Assembly (NCBI GenBank): GCA_012518475.1
Contig: JAAYSB010000030.1
Span: 1-11,345, forward strand
Origin: Intrasporangiaceae bacterium
GTDB taxonomy: Bacteria > Actinomycetota > Actinomycetes > Actinomycetales > Dermatophilaceae
Direction of reading: 5' to 3'
DNA: 11,345 nt
Positions 1 to 6,799 of this stretch are shown here, piece by piece (the stretch's first letter is position 1; the number at the start of each line of letters is the position of its first letter). The translations under genes were made by a program, and so were the position numbers. Below the pieces are notes generated by a model. That model ran no database searches and was not told the origin of the DNA. It saw only the letters and a program-made list of their open reading frames with translations.

Positions 1-880
1 ACGGCAGCATCACGACGGCGAGGATCCAGGTATAGACCGACGCGGCCCCCTGGCCCCCGCCGTGCTGTGTGGCGAGCCTCAGCGCGACGAGGGTCGCGAT
101 CTGCTGAGCGGCCAGTGCGAGCAGTCCGGCTCCCGCGAGCCGTCGGGCCCTGGCGGCATCGTCCCCGGTGAACCGCAGGGACGGACGGAACCGCCAGCCG
201 GTGCGCCATGCGGGCAGCAGCAACGGCAGCGCGAGCGCGGCGACGCCGGCGGTGGTGCCCCAGCCGAGGAGGCTGACTGCGCGAGGAGGCAGATCGGTTG
301 TCGCCCCTTCCGCGATGGAGCCATAGGCCGCATACGTCGCGATGACGACCAGGCTCGAGAGGAGCGGCGCGAGGGCGACAGCAGCGAAGCGCTGGTGGGC
401 GTGCAGCAGACCGGAGAGCACGATGCCGATGCCGTAGAGAGGGATCTGGAGGGCGAAGATGCGCAGCATGGCCGTGCCCATGGGCACGCCGCCGTCGACG
501 GCGGACCCGATGAGCAGACCGGTGATCGGTTCCGCGAGGACCCAGACGAGACCGGCCAGGGGCACCAGGATGACCAGGGCCCAGGTGAGCAGTGTCGAGG
601 CGACTCCGAACGCCTCGTCCCGATCGCCCCGGCCGAGGTGTCCGGCGATGAGCGGAACGGTGAGTGCCGCCAGAGCACCTCCTGCGGCGACCTCGTGGAC
701 GACGTTCGGAACGGCGTTGACCGCGTTGTAGACGTCGCCGATGCCGGAGGCCCGAACGCTGTCTGCGAAGACGAGGACGCGCCCGAAGCCGGCGGCGCGA
801 GCGACGAGAGTGAGGATCGCGATGAGCCCGGCCGCCCCGGCGATGCCGCCGGCGACGCGGCCGGCGCGCGCCCCTGTCAT
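1..880 (-). CDS. murJ: MurJ/MviN-like lipid II flippase, N-terminal 293 residues (cut by left edge)
   Basis: This encodes a polytopic membrane protein of the MurJ/MviN family (MOP superfamily), expected to flip lipid-linked peptidoglycan precursor or a related polyprenyl-linked molecule across the cytoplasmic membrane. Seen: an ATG at 880 and an open frame to position 1. The first helix region (about residues 8-37) ends in the family-typical RAAGFGRVLVF. A PNVVHEVAAGGALAALTVP segment (58-76) matches the conserved MurJ stretch after TM2 in the form I recall from actinobacterial homologues, with a Glu where proteobacterial MurJ has Arg. Further hydrophobic helices follow at about 94-125, 140-160, 167-188, 202-223 and 250-270. 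The start overlaps the upstream stop as ATGA, so it is translationally coupled to the MraY-like gene. MurJ is usually above 500 residues, so roughly half is missing. Actinobacteria often carry another murJ near the origin, so this may be a paralogue with its own substrate; that is inference. Confidence 0.9.
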   Translation of the reverse strand, partial: MTGARAGRVAGGIAGAAGLIAILTLVARAAGFGRVLVFADSVRASGIGDVYNAVNAVPNVVHEVAAGGALAALTVPLIAGHLGRGDRDEAFGVASTLLTWALVILVPLAGLVWVLAEPITGLLIGSAVDGGVPMGTAMLRIFALQIPLYGIGIVLSGLLHAHQRFAAVALAPLLSSLVVIATYAAYGSIAEGATTDLPPRAVSLLGWGTTAGVAALALPLLLPAWRTGWRFRPSLRFTGDDAARARRLAGAGLLALAAQQIATLVALRLATQHGGGQGAASVYTWILAVVMLP

Positions 881-1677
881 CGCGGGCGACCCCACCGGTC
901 GAGCTCGCGGAGCACCGGAGTGCTCTCGATGACGCGGGTGAAGCTCACCTTCTCGGACGTCACGGTCAGTCCGGTGAGCAGGATGAGGCAGATGAGCCGC
1001 CCACGAGTCTCGAGCCGCTCGACCGCTGCCAGTCCGATCACTGCGCCGGCGGCATTTGCGCCGGTGTCCCCGAGCATCGACTCCCCACGCAGGTCGGGGA
1101 CAACAGTGCCGACCGCTGCCCCCATGGCCGATGCGCTCGCCGTGGCACCGGCCCCGCCCAGGAGGGGGGCACCGGTGAGCAGGGCGACCTTGAGTGTGCG
1201 TCCCGGTCGCAGATCGAGCAGGTTGCCGAGGTTGGCGGCGGCGGCGATCGTGGCCCCACCGACGACGGTGTGAGCCCCCAGGCCTCGCCCCGCGGCACGG
1301 TCGGCGGCGGCGGCAGCGAGCAGGCCGCTCGCGCCGATCCCGAGGATCTTGACCGCGCCCGTGGTCACCTCACCGTGGGCGAGGGCGCCGAGGTGACCCC
1401 GCAGTCCCTTGCTGTCGGAGTCGCCCGCATGGTCGTCAAGGGCGCCGAAGGCTGCGCTGCCGAGGCTGGCGAGGGCCGCGGCCGGGGAGCCACCGGCAGC
1501 GGCACCGGCCGCGGCGCCGATGGCGTATGCCGGTCCCTCCCACAGCGTCACCGGGCGGCCGGCGTGATTGACCCGACGCCAGGTCAGCCCGCCGATGCGT
1601 CTCCGGTCCCGGCCCCATGCCATGAGGGCGGCTGCGGTCGCCCCGGCGACGACACCGGGGAGGATCCTTCGGATCAC
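877..1677 (-). CDS. Divergent MraY/WecA-like (glycosyltransferase 4-like) membrane protein
   Basis: A 266-residue, Ala/Gly-rich, multi-helix membrane protein resembling the polyprenyl-phosphate N-acetylhexosamine-1-phosphate transferase family (MraY, WecA). Seen: ALDDHAGD at 79-86 matches the family DDxxD metal site, followed by KGLRGHLGAL (90-99) and GEVTTGAVK (102-110). NLGNLLDLRPGR (149-160) stands where the family has N-x-x-N-x-x-D-G-x-D-G. GDTGAN (203-208) matches the family GD-x-GS loop. No HxH-type motif is visible; instead the C-terminus reads SEKVSFTRVIESTPVLRELD (241-260). Full-length MraY is about 320-360 residues, so this is short. The start is GTG at 1677, with GGAG five bases upstream and a GTGA overlap with the steB stop. 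Membership of the superfamily is fairly sure. Catalytic activity and substrate are not: it may be a transferase with a changed acceptor site or a non-catalytic lipid-carrier-binding partner of the adjacent flippase. Confidence 0.75.
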   Translation of the reverse strand: MIRRILPGVVAGATAAALMAWGRDRRRIGGLTWRRVNHAGRPVTLWEGPAYAIGAAAGAAAGGSPAAALASLGSAAFGALDDHAGDSDSKGLRGHLGALAHGEVTTGAVKILGIGASGLLAAAAADRAAGRGLGAHTVVGGATIAAAANLGNLLDLRPGRTLKVALLTGAPLLGGAGATASASAMGAAVGTVVPDLRGESMLGDTGANAAGAVIGLAAVERLETRGRLICLILLTGLTVTSEKVSFTRVIESTPVLRELDRWGRPR

Positions 1678-2927
1678 GGGGTCTCCGCCGGGAGCGGCGG
1701 AAGCAGGCCCGCGGTCCCGCCGAGCTGACCGTAGTGCCCGGTGCCCGGATCCTCGGTGTCCGAGTCCGAGTTCGCAGCGGCACTGAGGATCAACGGCAGA
1801 GCCGTGGTCCCGATCGGGGTGTCGATGTTGTCGAGGGTGGACACGGCGGCGCTGACGTCGGCGCTGTCCCGGATGGCGAGGATGAGCTGGGTCTGCGGGG
1901 TCGCCTGGTCGTCCACCGAGCCCACGACCGCGACCGGGTCGGCGTCCGCGAGCAGGGTCAGCAGACGGGTCCAGCCGTCGACGGCGACGGGGTCGAGCTC
2001 GGCCGTCTCGGGGGCGACAACGACCACGCCGCTCCCGAGACCGAGCGGTGCCGTCGTGTCGTGGCTGAGGAGACCGTGTGAGTCGAGGATCTCGAGGATG
2101 AGGGCACCGCGCTCGTCGAGGTCGGCCAGCAGCCCGAGCTCAGGGTTCGTCGGCCCATCCGTGCCGGCGTCCGCATCCGTGCCGGCGGCCGCATCTGCGT
2201 CCGTGCCAGAGTCCGCGTCCGTGCCAGCGCCACTTTCTGTCTGGAGACTGCCGGCGTCCCCAGCACCGTCGACGCTGTCCGCCCCATCGTCACCTCCGGC
2301 CTGCCCATCACCTGGACTCGCCTGGTCGTCCGGGCCTGTGGGTCCCACGGTCGGCTCAGACGGCGCAGTCGGCCCGATCGGGCCCTCCGGCGGCAGGTCC
2401 GCCGGTCCGGGGATCGGTGGACGACCAAGCGCCCACCCGAGTGCCAGCCCGATCACCTCGTCCGCAGAGGAACCGACGGGCACCTCGGTCGCGAACTGCT
2501 GGCGCAGGTCTCCGGCTGCGGCAGTTCGGTCTGCCTCATCCGGAGGATCGGCACTCACCCAGGACGGCTCCAGCCGTACCGTTGCCGGAATCTCGGCCCC
2601 CGCGTCGGCCAGTGAGGTTGCGGCAGCCTCGACCGAAGCGTCACTGGCTCCGGGGAGCACGAGAAGGCTCACAGAGTCGCCGGCAAGGAGGCCCTCCACG
2701 ACCAGCGGGTGCAGCTCGGCAATGACCTCGTCCCGTGACGCCAGCTGCCCCTCGGCGTCGCTGAGATCGGCACGCAGCTCGTTGGCATCGTCCCGTAGGC
2801 GGGTGACCTCGGAGGTGAGGGTGTCGCCGATCGTGCCCTTGAGTGGACCAGCCCCGAGAACGATCCCGACAGCGAGAGCGAGGAAGACCGAAGCGATCGA
2901 GACGAGGTGATAGCGGAAGTCGATCAC
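1674..2927 (-). CDS. steB: SteB/MctB family protein (annotated as copper transporter)
   Basis: A 417-residue membrane-anchored protein of the family containing M. tuberculosis Rv1698 (MctB) and Corynebacterium SteB. Seen: the conserved N-terminus IDFRYHLVSIASVFLALAVG (2-21) includes the single membrane helix (about 6-27). A heptad-like coiled coil follows (about 36-70, LTSEVTRLRDDANELRADL), then an extracellular alpha/beta domain. Residues about 170-259 are a low-complexity Pro/Gly/Asp/Thr/Ala insert not expected in the family core. The domain then resumes (LGLLADLDERGALILEILDS). The frame stays open further upstream, but GTG at 2927 is chosen because the family begins at this motif and AAGGAG sits seven bases upstream. 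It overlaps steA by GTGA. SteB works with SteA to control septal hydrolase-dependent cell separation in Corynebacterium; MctB was described as a copper-efflux pore. With no mycomembrane expected here, the SteB role is more likely. Confidence 0.9.
   Translation of the reverse strand: MIDFRYHLVSIASVFLALAVGIVLGAGPLKGTIGDTLTSEVTRLRDDANELRADLSDAEGQLASRDEVIAELHPLVVEGLLAGDSVSLLVLPGASDASVEAAATSLADAGAEIPATVRLEPSWVSADPPDEADRTAAAGDLRQQFATEVPVGSSADEVIGLALGWALGRPPIPGPADLPPEGPIGPTAPSEPTVGPTGPDDQASPGDGQAGGDDGADSVDGAGDAGSLQTESGAGTDADSGTDADAAAGTDADAGTDGPTNPELGLLADLDERGALILEILDSHGLLSHDTTAPLGLGSGVVVVAPETAELDPVAVDGWTRLLTLLADADPVAVVGSVDDQATPQTQLILAIRDSADVSAAVSTLDNIDTPIGTTALPLILSAAANSDSDTEDPGTGHYGQLGGTAGLLPPLPAETP
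2151..2420 (-). repeat. Low-complexity, partly repetitive insert in steB
   Basis: This segment encodes residues about 170-259 of SteB. The first part is Pro/Gly-rich (GPIGPT and VGPTGP units). The second part is Asp/Gly/Ala-rich, with four GTD units (GTDADS, GTDADAAA, GTDADA, GTDG). At DNA level a GTGCC-containing unit recurs at 2161, 2179, 2203 and 2221 on the plus strand, spaced 18, 24 and 18 bases. The in-frame 6- or 8-codon spacing fits replication slippage. The segment probably forms a disordered acidic loop outside the membrane. Confidence 0.8.
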
Positions 2928-4120
2928 GCAAAGACTCCTTGGATGAGTGACCAGAAGGCATCCCACCAGGCATCGAGGCGGGCGCCGATCACCTGGAGGG
3001 CAGCCTGCCCGCCCGGTGTGGAGTACAGGGCTGCGAGCAGGGCGAGGAAGCCGAAGAGGAAGACGATGGACAGTGACCGAGTGCTGATGACCGGGCGGTA
3101 CAGCCGGCTCACGCCCTTCGCGTCGACGAGCTTGGATCCGACCCGAAGCCGGGTGAGGAACGTGCTCGACATCCCCGACCTGCCCTTGTCGAGGAACTCC
3201 TCGAGTGTGGCGTGGGTGCCAACGGCAACGATGAGCGCCGCACCCTTGTCGTCAGCCAGCAGCATGGCGATGTCCTCACTCGTGCCGACGGCGGAGAAGA
3301 TGACCGGCTCGACGCCGAGGGCGCGCACGCGCTCCGCCCCGGGGGCGCGTCCGTCGCGGTAGGCGTGGACGACGATCTCCGCTCCGGACGTCAGCGCCCG
3401 GTCCGACACCGAGTCCATGTCGCCGACGATGAGGTGCGGGGCCAGACCGGCCTCGAGGATGGCGTCGGCTCCCCCGTCGACACCGATGAGCACCGGCTGG
3501 TACTCGCGGATGTAGGAGCGGAGGATGGCCAGGTCCTCCTTGTAGTGGTGACCTCGAACGACGACGAGCGCATGCCGACCATCGAGGTCGGTCCGCACGT
3601 CGGGGACGCCGACGCCTTCGATGAGCAGGTCCCGCTCAGCCCGGAGGTAGTCGAGGGTGTTGGTCGCGAAGGCCTCGATCTGCTCGGCCATGGCGGAGCG
3701 GGCCTCGACCATGTCGGCTCGAATCTCCTCGAGGTCCAGCAGCCGGCCGCGGGCTATCTCGTCCTCGCCGACGAGGATCGCGCCGTCGTCGAGGCGGACC
3801 TCGGTGCCCTCCTTGATCCGGTCCATGATGTCCGGTCCGACGTTGTCGAGGATCGGGATCCCCGCAGCGAGGACGAGCTCCGGCCCCTGGTTCGGATAGC
3901 GACCGGTCATCGACCGGCTGGCATTGACGACGGCGGATGGGCGACAGGCGATGAGCGCGTCTGCGGACACCCGGTCGAGGTCCTCGTGGTCGATGATGGC
4001 GACCTCGCCGGCCTGCAGCCGCTTGGTCAGGTCCTTGGTCCGCGGGTCGATACGGGCGATGGACCGTCCGTTCGGGGATGTCTGCAACCGGCGCAGGGCA
4101 GCCGGCAGGCGCAGTGGCAT
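2924..4120 (-). CDS. steA: SteA-like septation/cell-separation protein (thiamin pyrophosphokinase-like fold)
   Basis: A 398-residue protein of the SteA family (M. tuberculosis Rv1697, Corynebacterium SteA), which localises to the division site and acts with SteB on the septal peptidoglycan hydrolase pathway. Seen: an N-terminal domain with KDLTKRLQAGEVAIIDHEDL (29-48) and the conserved segment AVVNASRSMTGRYPNQGP (63-80). A thiamin pyrophosphokinase-like core follows, with LIGVDGGADAIL (211-222) and IVGDMDSVSD (231-240). One membrane helix lies near the C-terminus (about 349-366), then a short amphipathic tail. The ATG at 4120 is chosen over an upstream GTG at 4168 because AGGGGAG lies just before it and because the extra 16 codons cover a hairpin. 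It overlaps steB by GTGA. Its substrate, if it has one, is unknown; the TPK-like fold does not imply thiamin chemistry. Confidence 0.9.
   Translation of the reverse strand: MPLRLPAALRRLQTSPNGRSIARIDPRTKDLTKRLQAGEVAIIDHEDLDRVSADALIACRPSAVVNASRSMTGRYPNQGPELVLAAGIPILDNVGPDIMDRIKEGTEVRLDDGAILVGEDEIARGRLLDLEEIRADMVEARSAMAEQIEAFATNTLDYLRAERDLLIEGVGVPDVRTDLDGRHALVVVRGHHYKEDLAILRSYIREYQPVLIGVDGGADAILEAGLAPHLIVGDMDSVSDRALTSGAEIVVHAYRDGRAPGAERVRALGVEPVIFSAVGTSEDIAMLLADDKGAALIVAVGTHATLEEFLDKGRSGMSSTFLTRLRVGSKLVDAKGVSRLYRPVISTRSLSIVFLFGFLALLAALYSTPGGQAALQVIGARLDAWWDAFWSLIQGVFA
2935..2940 (-). promoter_or_regulatory. Ribosome binding site fixing the steB start
   Basis: The minus strand reads AAGGAG, seven bases before GTG at 2927. 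It is the cleanest Shine-Dalgarno in the window and it lies inside the 3' end of steA. It argues against the longer open frame that begins at 2966 and explains the family-typical N-terminus. Confidence 0.8.
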
Positions 4121-4140
4121 GAGCTCCCCTCTCGGACATG

Positions 4141-4166
4141 GATAAAGAGCCGGCCGCTGAGCCGGC
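4141..4166 (-). terminator. Terminator-like hairpin between recN and steA
   Basis: On the minus strand GCCGGC (4166-4161), a six-base loop, GCCGGC (4154-4149), then TCTTTATC. It lies 28 bases after the recN stop and 28 bases before the steA ATG. The stem is only six pairs and the T-run is broken, so it may be a weak terminator, an attenuator, or a structured leader for steA. I could not find a convincing promoter between it and steA. Confidence 0.4.
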
Positions 4167-4194
4167 ACGACGCATCTATGGTCGCACGACGTGG

Positions 4195-5886
4195 TCAGGA
4201 GTGCGCATCCGCGAGCAGCTCGCGGGCATGCTCCCGCGCCGCGTCGCTGACCGTTCCCGCCAGCAGACGGGCGATCTCGTCCTCCCGGGCCGCACCGGTC
4301 GCGGCTCGAACATCGCTCGCCGTCACGAGTCCGTCGGTCTCCTTGGCGACGACAAGATGGTGATCGGCGTAGGCAGCGACCTGGGCCAGGTGGGTGACGA
4401 CAATCACCTGAGCCCGCTGGGCCAAGGCCGCGAGTCGGGCACCGACGGCCCGCGCCGCTGCCCCGCCGACACCGGCATCGACCTCGTCGAAGACGAACGT
4501 CGGCACCTCAGGTCCGTGCTGCCCCTCCCCGAGTGCGACCTCCAGCGCCAGCATGACGCGGGAGAGCTCACCTCCGGAGGCAGCACGGGTGATCGACCGC
4601 CCGGGCTCCCCCGGATTGGCCGCCAGGACGATCGTCACGTCGTCGGCCCCGTTCGGACCGGGGTCGGTTGCGCTGATCTCGATGGAGACGACCGCCGCTC
4701 CCATGGCCAGCTGGTGGAGCTCGGTCGTGACCTTCTCGCCGAGTCGCTCGGCGGCCTCGGCACGTGCCTCAGTGAGCAACGCGGCGGTCCTCGCCAGACT
4801 GACCTCGAGGGCGCCTTCCTCCTCCTCGAGCTCGGTGATGCGGTCGTCCGCCCCGCTCAGCTCGGCATGCCGTGCGGCAGCGGTCTCGGACCAACGGAGC
4901 ACGTCGTCGAGGGTGGGTCCGTAGCGGCGAGTCAGTGCGGTGAGCTCCGCACGCCGTTCCTGGACGAACTCCAGTCGGGCCGGATCCAGCTCGATGTCGG
5001 CCGCATACCGACTGACGTCTGCGGCGAGGTCTACTGCCAGGTGACTGATCTCGGCAGCTCGTTCGGCCAGCCCGACAGCCGAGTCGTCGAGGGCGGCGAT
5101 GCTCTCGAGGGCGGCTCTGGCGCGGGCGAGCAGGGTGAGGACCGATGGGTCCTCGGGCCCGTCGTCGTCGTGTCCGGCGACCGCAGTGTGGGCCTCGCCG
5201 ACGTGCTGACGCAGCTCGTCAGCGTGACTGAGCCTCTCGTCCTCGGTCCGGAGGCTCTCGTCCTCCCCTGCGACCGGCGCGACCCGCTCGATCTGCTCCA
5301 GTCCGACCTGCAGACCCTCGAGCTCGACGACCCGGTCCCGCGCCTCCCCCCGCAACCGGCTCAGGGACGAGCGCACCGCACGGAGCCGGTCATAGACGTC
5401 CCGGTATGCGCGGAGCCGCTCACCGAGAACCTCCCCACCGAACCGGTCGAGCACCTCCCGGTGCTGCTCGGGGTCCCGGAGCCGCCACTGGTCCGCCTGG
5501 CCGTGCACGGCGATGAGGTGCTGCCCCACCTCGGCGAGAACGCCGACGGGCGCGGACCGGCCCCCGACGTAGGCACGTGAGCGTCCCTCTGCGGAAATGG
5601 TCCTCGCCAGGACGAGGCCGTCCTCGGCACTCCCACCGGCCTCCTGGGCACGCTGGGCTGCCGGGTGGGTGCTCGGGATATCGATGAGTCCGTCGACGGT
5701 GGCGGTCGTCGCCCCGGCGCGGACCAGACTGCTGTCCGCTCGGGCGCCGAAGAGCAGGAGAAGACCGCTGACGACCATCGTCTTGCCCGCGCCGGTCTCA
5801 CCGGTGACGACGTTGAGCCCGGGATGCAGGGGAAGGGTCGCCTCGTCGATGACGCCGAGCCCGGAGATGCTGAGTTCAGCGAGCAC
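4195..5886 (-). CDS. recN: DNA repair protein RecN
   Basis: A 563-residue SMC-like ATPase acting in recombinational repair of double-strand breaks in the cytoplasm. Seen: Walker A GETGAGKT (29-36) right after the typical opening LAELSISGLGVIDEATLPLH; a long helical, coiled-coil-forming middle; ABC signature ASGGELSRVMLALE (from about 436); Walker B TFVFDEVDAGVGG (463-475); and H-loop VVTHLAQVAAYADHH (about 496-510). Length fits the family (about 550-590). The open frame extends far upstream, but that part is nadK read in the wrong frame. The GTG at 5886 gives the family N-terminus and has GAGG eight bases upstream. It overlaps the nadK stop by 11 bp, so translation is coupled. The nadK-recN order is common in Gram-positive bacteria. 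Confidence 0.96.
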   Translation of the reverse strand: MLAELSISGLGVIDEATLPLHPGLNVVTGETGAGKTMVVSGLLLLFGARADSSLVRAGATTATVDGLIDIPSTHPAAQRAQEAGGSAEDGLVLARTISAEGRSRAYVGGRSAPVGVLAEVGQHLIAVHGQADQWRLRDPEQHREVLDRFGGEVLGERLRAYRDVYDRLRAVRSSLSRLRGEARDRVVELEGLQVGLEQIERVAPVAGEDESLRTEDERLSHADELRQHVGEAHTAVAGHDDDGPEDPSVLTLLARARAALESIAALDDSAVGLAERAAEISHLAVDLAADVSRYAADIELDPARLEFVQERRAELTALTRRYGPTLDDVLRWSETAAARHAELSGADDRITELEEEEGALEVSLARTAALLTEARAEAAERLGEKVTTELHQLAMGAAVVSIEISATDPGPNGADDVTIVLAANPGEPGRSITRAASGGELSRVMLALEVALGEGQHGPEVPTFVFDEVDAGVGGAAARAVGARLAALAQRAQVIVVTHLAQVAAYADHHLVVAKETDGLVTASDVRAATGAAREDEIARLLAGTVSDAAREHARELLADAHS

Positions 5887-6799
5887 TGCCGCGTCCTCGA
5901 CCTCGCCAGCCGTGGACCGAGAGGTCGAACTTGGCCACGAGCCGATCGGTGAAGGGCGCCGACGAGAGTCGGGCGAAGCGCACCGGGTCCGGCGAGGTGC
6001 GCACCTCCAAGCGGGCACCTGGAGGTAGCTCCTGGGTCCGTCGACCGTCAGCCCAGACGACTCCGACACCTTCGGTGTCCGGGATGATCTCGACCGCGAG
6101 CTGCGATGAGGGCCCGACGACGAGGGGCCGGGCGAAGAGTGCGTGGGCGCTGAGCGGGACGAGCAGCATCGCCTCGACGTCCGGCCAGACGACGGGTCCG
6201 CCTGCCGAGAACGCGTAGGCCGTCGATCCTGTGGGCGTCGAGATGACGACGCCGTCGGCACCCCAGGTCGAGAGCGGGCGACCGTCGACCTCGACGGTGA
6301 GCTCGAGCATCCGCTCGCGGGCCGCCTTCTCGACACTGATCTCGTTGAGAGCCCAGTCCTCGAAGAAGACCTCTCCGGCGACATAGCCGGTCACCTCGAG
6401 AGCCAGCCGTTCCTCGACGGTGTAGTCGCGGGCCGCGATCCGGTCCACCGTGGCATCGAGCTCCTCGCGCTCAGCCTCGGCGAGGAAGCCGACATGCCCG
6501 AGGTTGACTCCGAGCAATGGAACTCCGCTCCCCCGGCCCAGCTCAGCGGCCCACAGCAGGGTGCCGTCGCCGCCGAGGACACAGATGAGCTCGCACCCAG
6601 CCGCCGGAGCAGCCGGGTCGGCGATCTGGACGGCAGGGTGGTTCCCGACCTCGAGACGCCCGACCTCCGCCTCGAGCAGGACACCACGCATCCCATCGAC
6701 GTGGAGCCGGTCGAGGACCTTCCGGGTCAGACCCGGCATGTCCTCACGTTGGGGGTGACTGACGATCAGGACGCGACGGTCTGAACGCTCACTGCTCAT
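5876..6799 (-). CDS. nadK: NAD kinase
   Basis: A 307-residue cytoplasmic ATP- or polyphosphate-dependent NAD kinase that makes NADP from NAD. Seen: the GGDGT signature (76-80, in VLGGDGTLLWAAEL), GVNLGHVGFLAE (97-108), the NAD-contacting NEISVEK (152-158), and the glycine-rich ADGVVISTPTGSTAYAFSAGG (181-201), which closes the active site. The length is normal. The ATG at 6799 overlaps the tlyA stop as ATGA and has GGAG seven bases upstream. The frame is open for 24 more codons upstream, but these lie inside tlyA. A short basic tail (GWRGRGRGSAR) ends the protein and overlaps the recN start. Confidence 0.97.
   Translation of the reverse strand: MSSERSDRRVLIVSHPQREDMPGLTRKVLDRLHVDGMRGVLLEAEVGRLEVGNHPAVQIADPAAPAAGCELICVLGGDGTLLWAAELGRGSGVPLLGVNLGHVGFLAEAEREELDATVDRIAARDYTVEERLALEVTGYVAGEVFFEDWALNEISVEKAARERMLELTVEVDGRPLSTWGADGVVISTPTGSTAYAFSAGGPVVWPDVEAMLLVPLSAHALFARPLVVGPSSQLAVEIIPDTEGVGVVWADGRRTQELPPGARLEVRTSPDPVRFARLSSAPFTDRLVAKFDLSVHGWRGRGRGSAR

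Noticed and set aside
62..1273. 403-residue plus-strand open frame
   Set aside because: It spans two minus-strand membrane protein genes with clear family motifs and a coupled junction; no domain is visible in it.
1741..2910. 389-residue plus-strand open frame opposite steB
   Set aside because: Ser/Pro/Ala-rich antisense shadow; the minus strand carries the family motif and a clean ribosome binding site.
4121..4194. Promoter for steA in the recN-steA gap
   Set aside because: CTGACC and ATAGAT are present but separated by far less than 16-18 bases; no convincing pair of elements.
3212..4363. 383-residue plus-strand open frame opposite steA
   Set aside because: Antisense shadow that crosses the steA/recN gap; no motif or ribosome binding site.
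4138..5580. 480-residue plus-strand open frame opposite recN
   Set aside because: It lies wholly antisense to the well-supported recN, has no recognisable domain, and its composition is what high third-position GC on the other strand produces.
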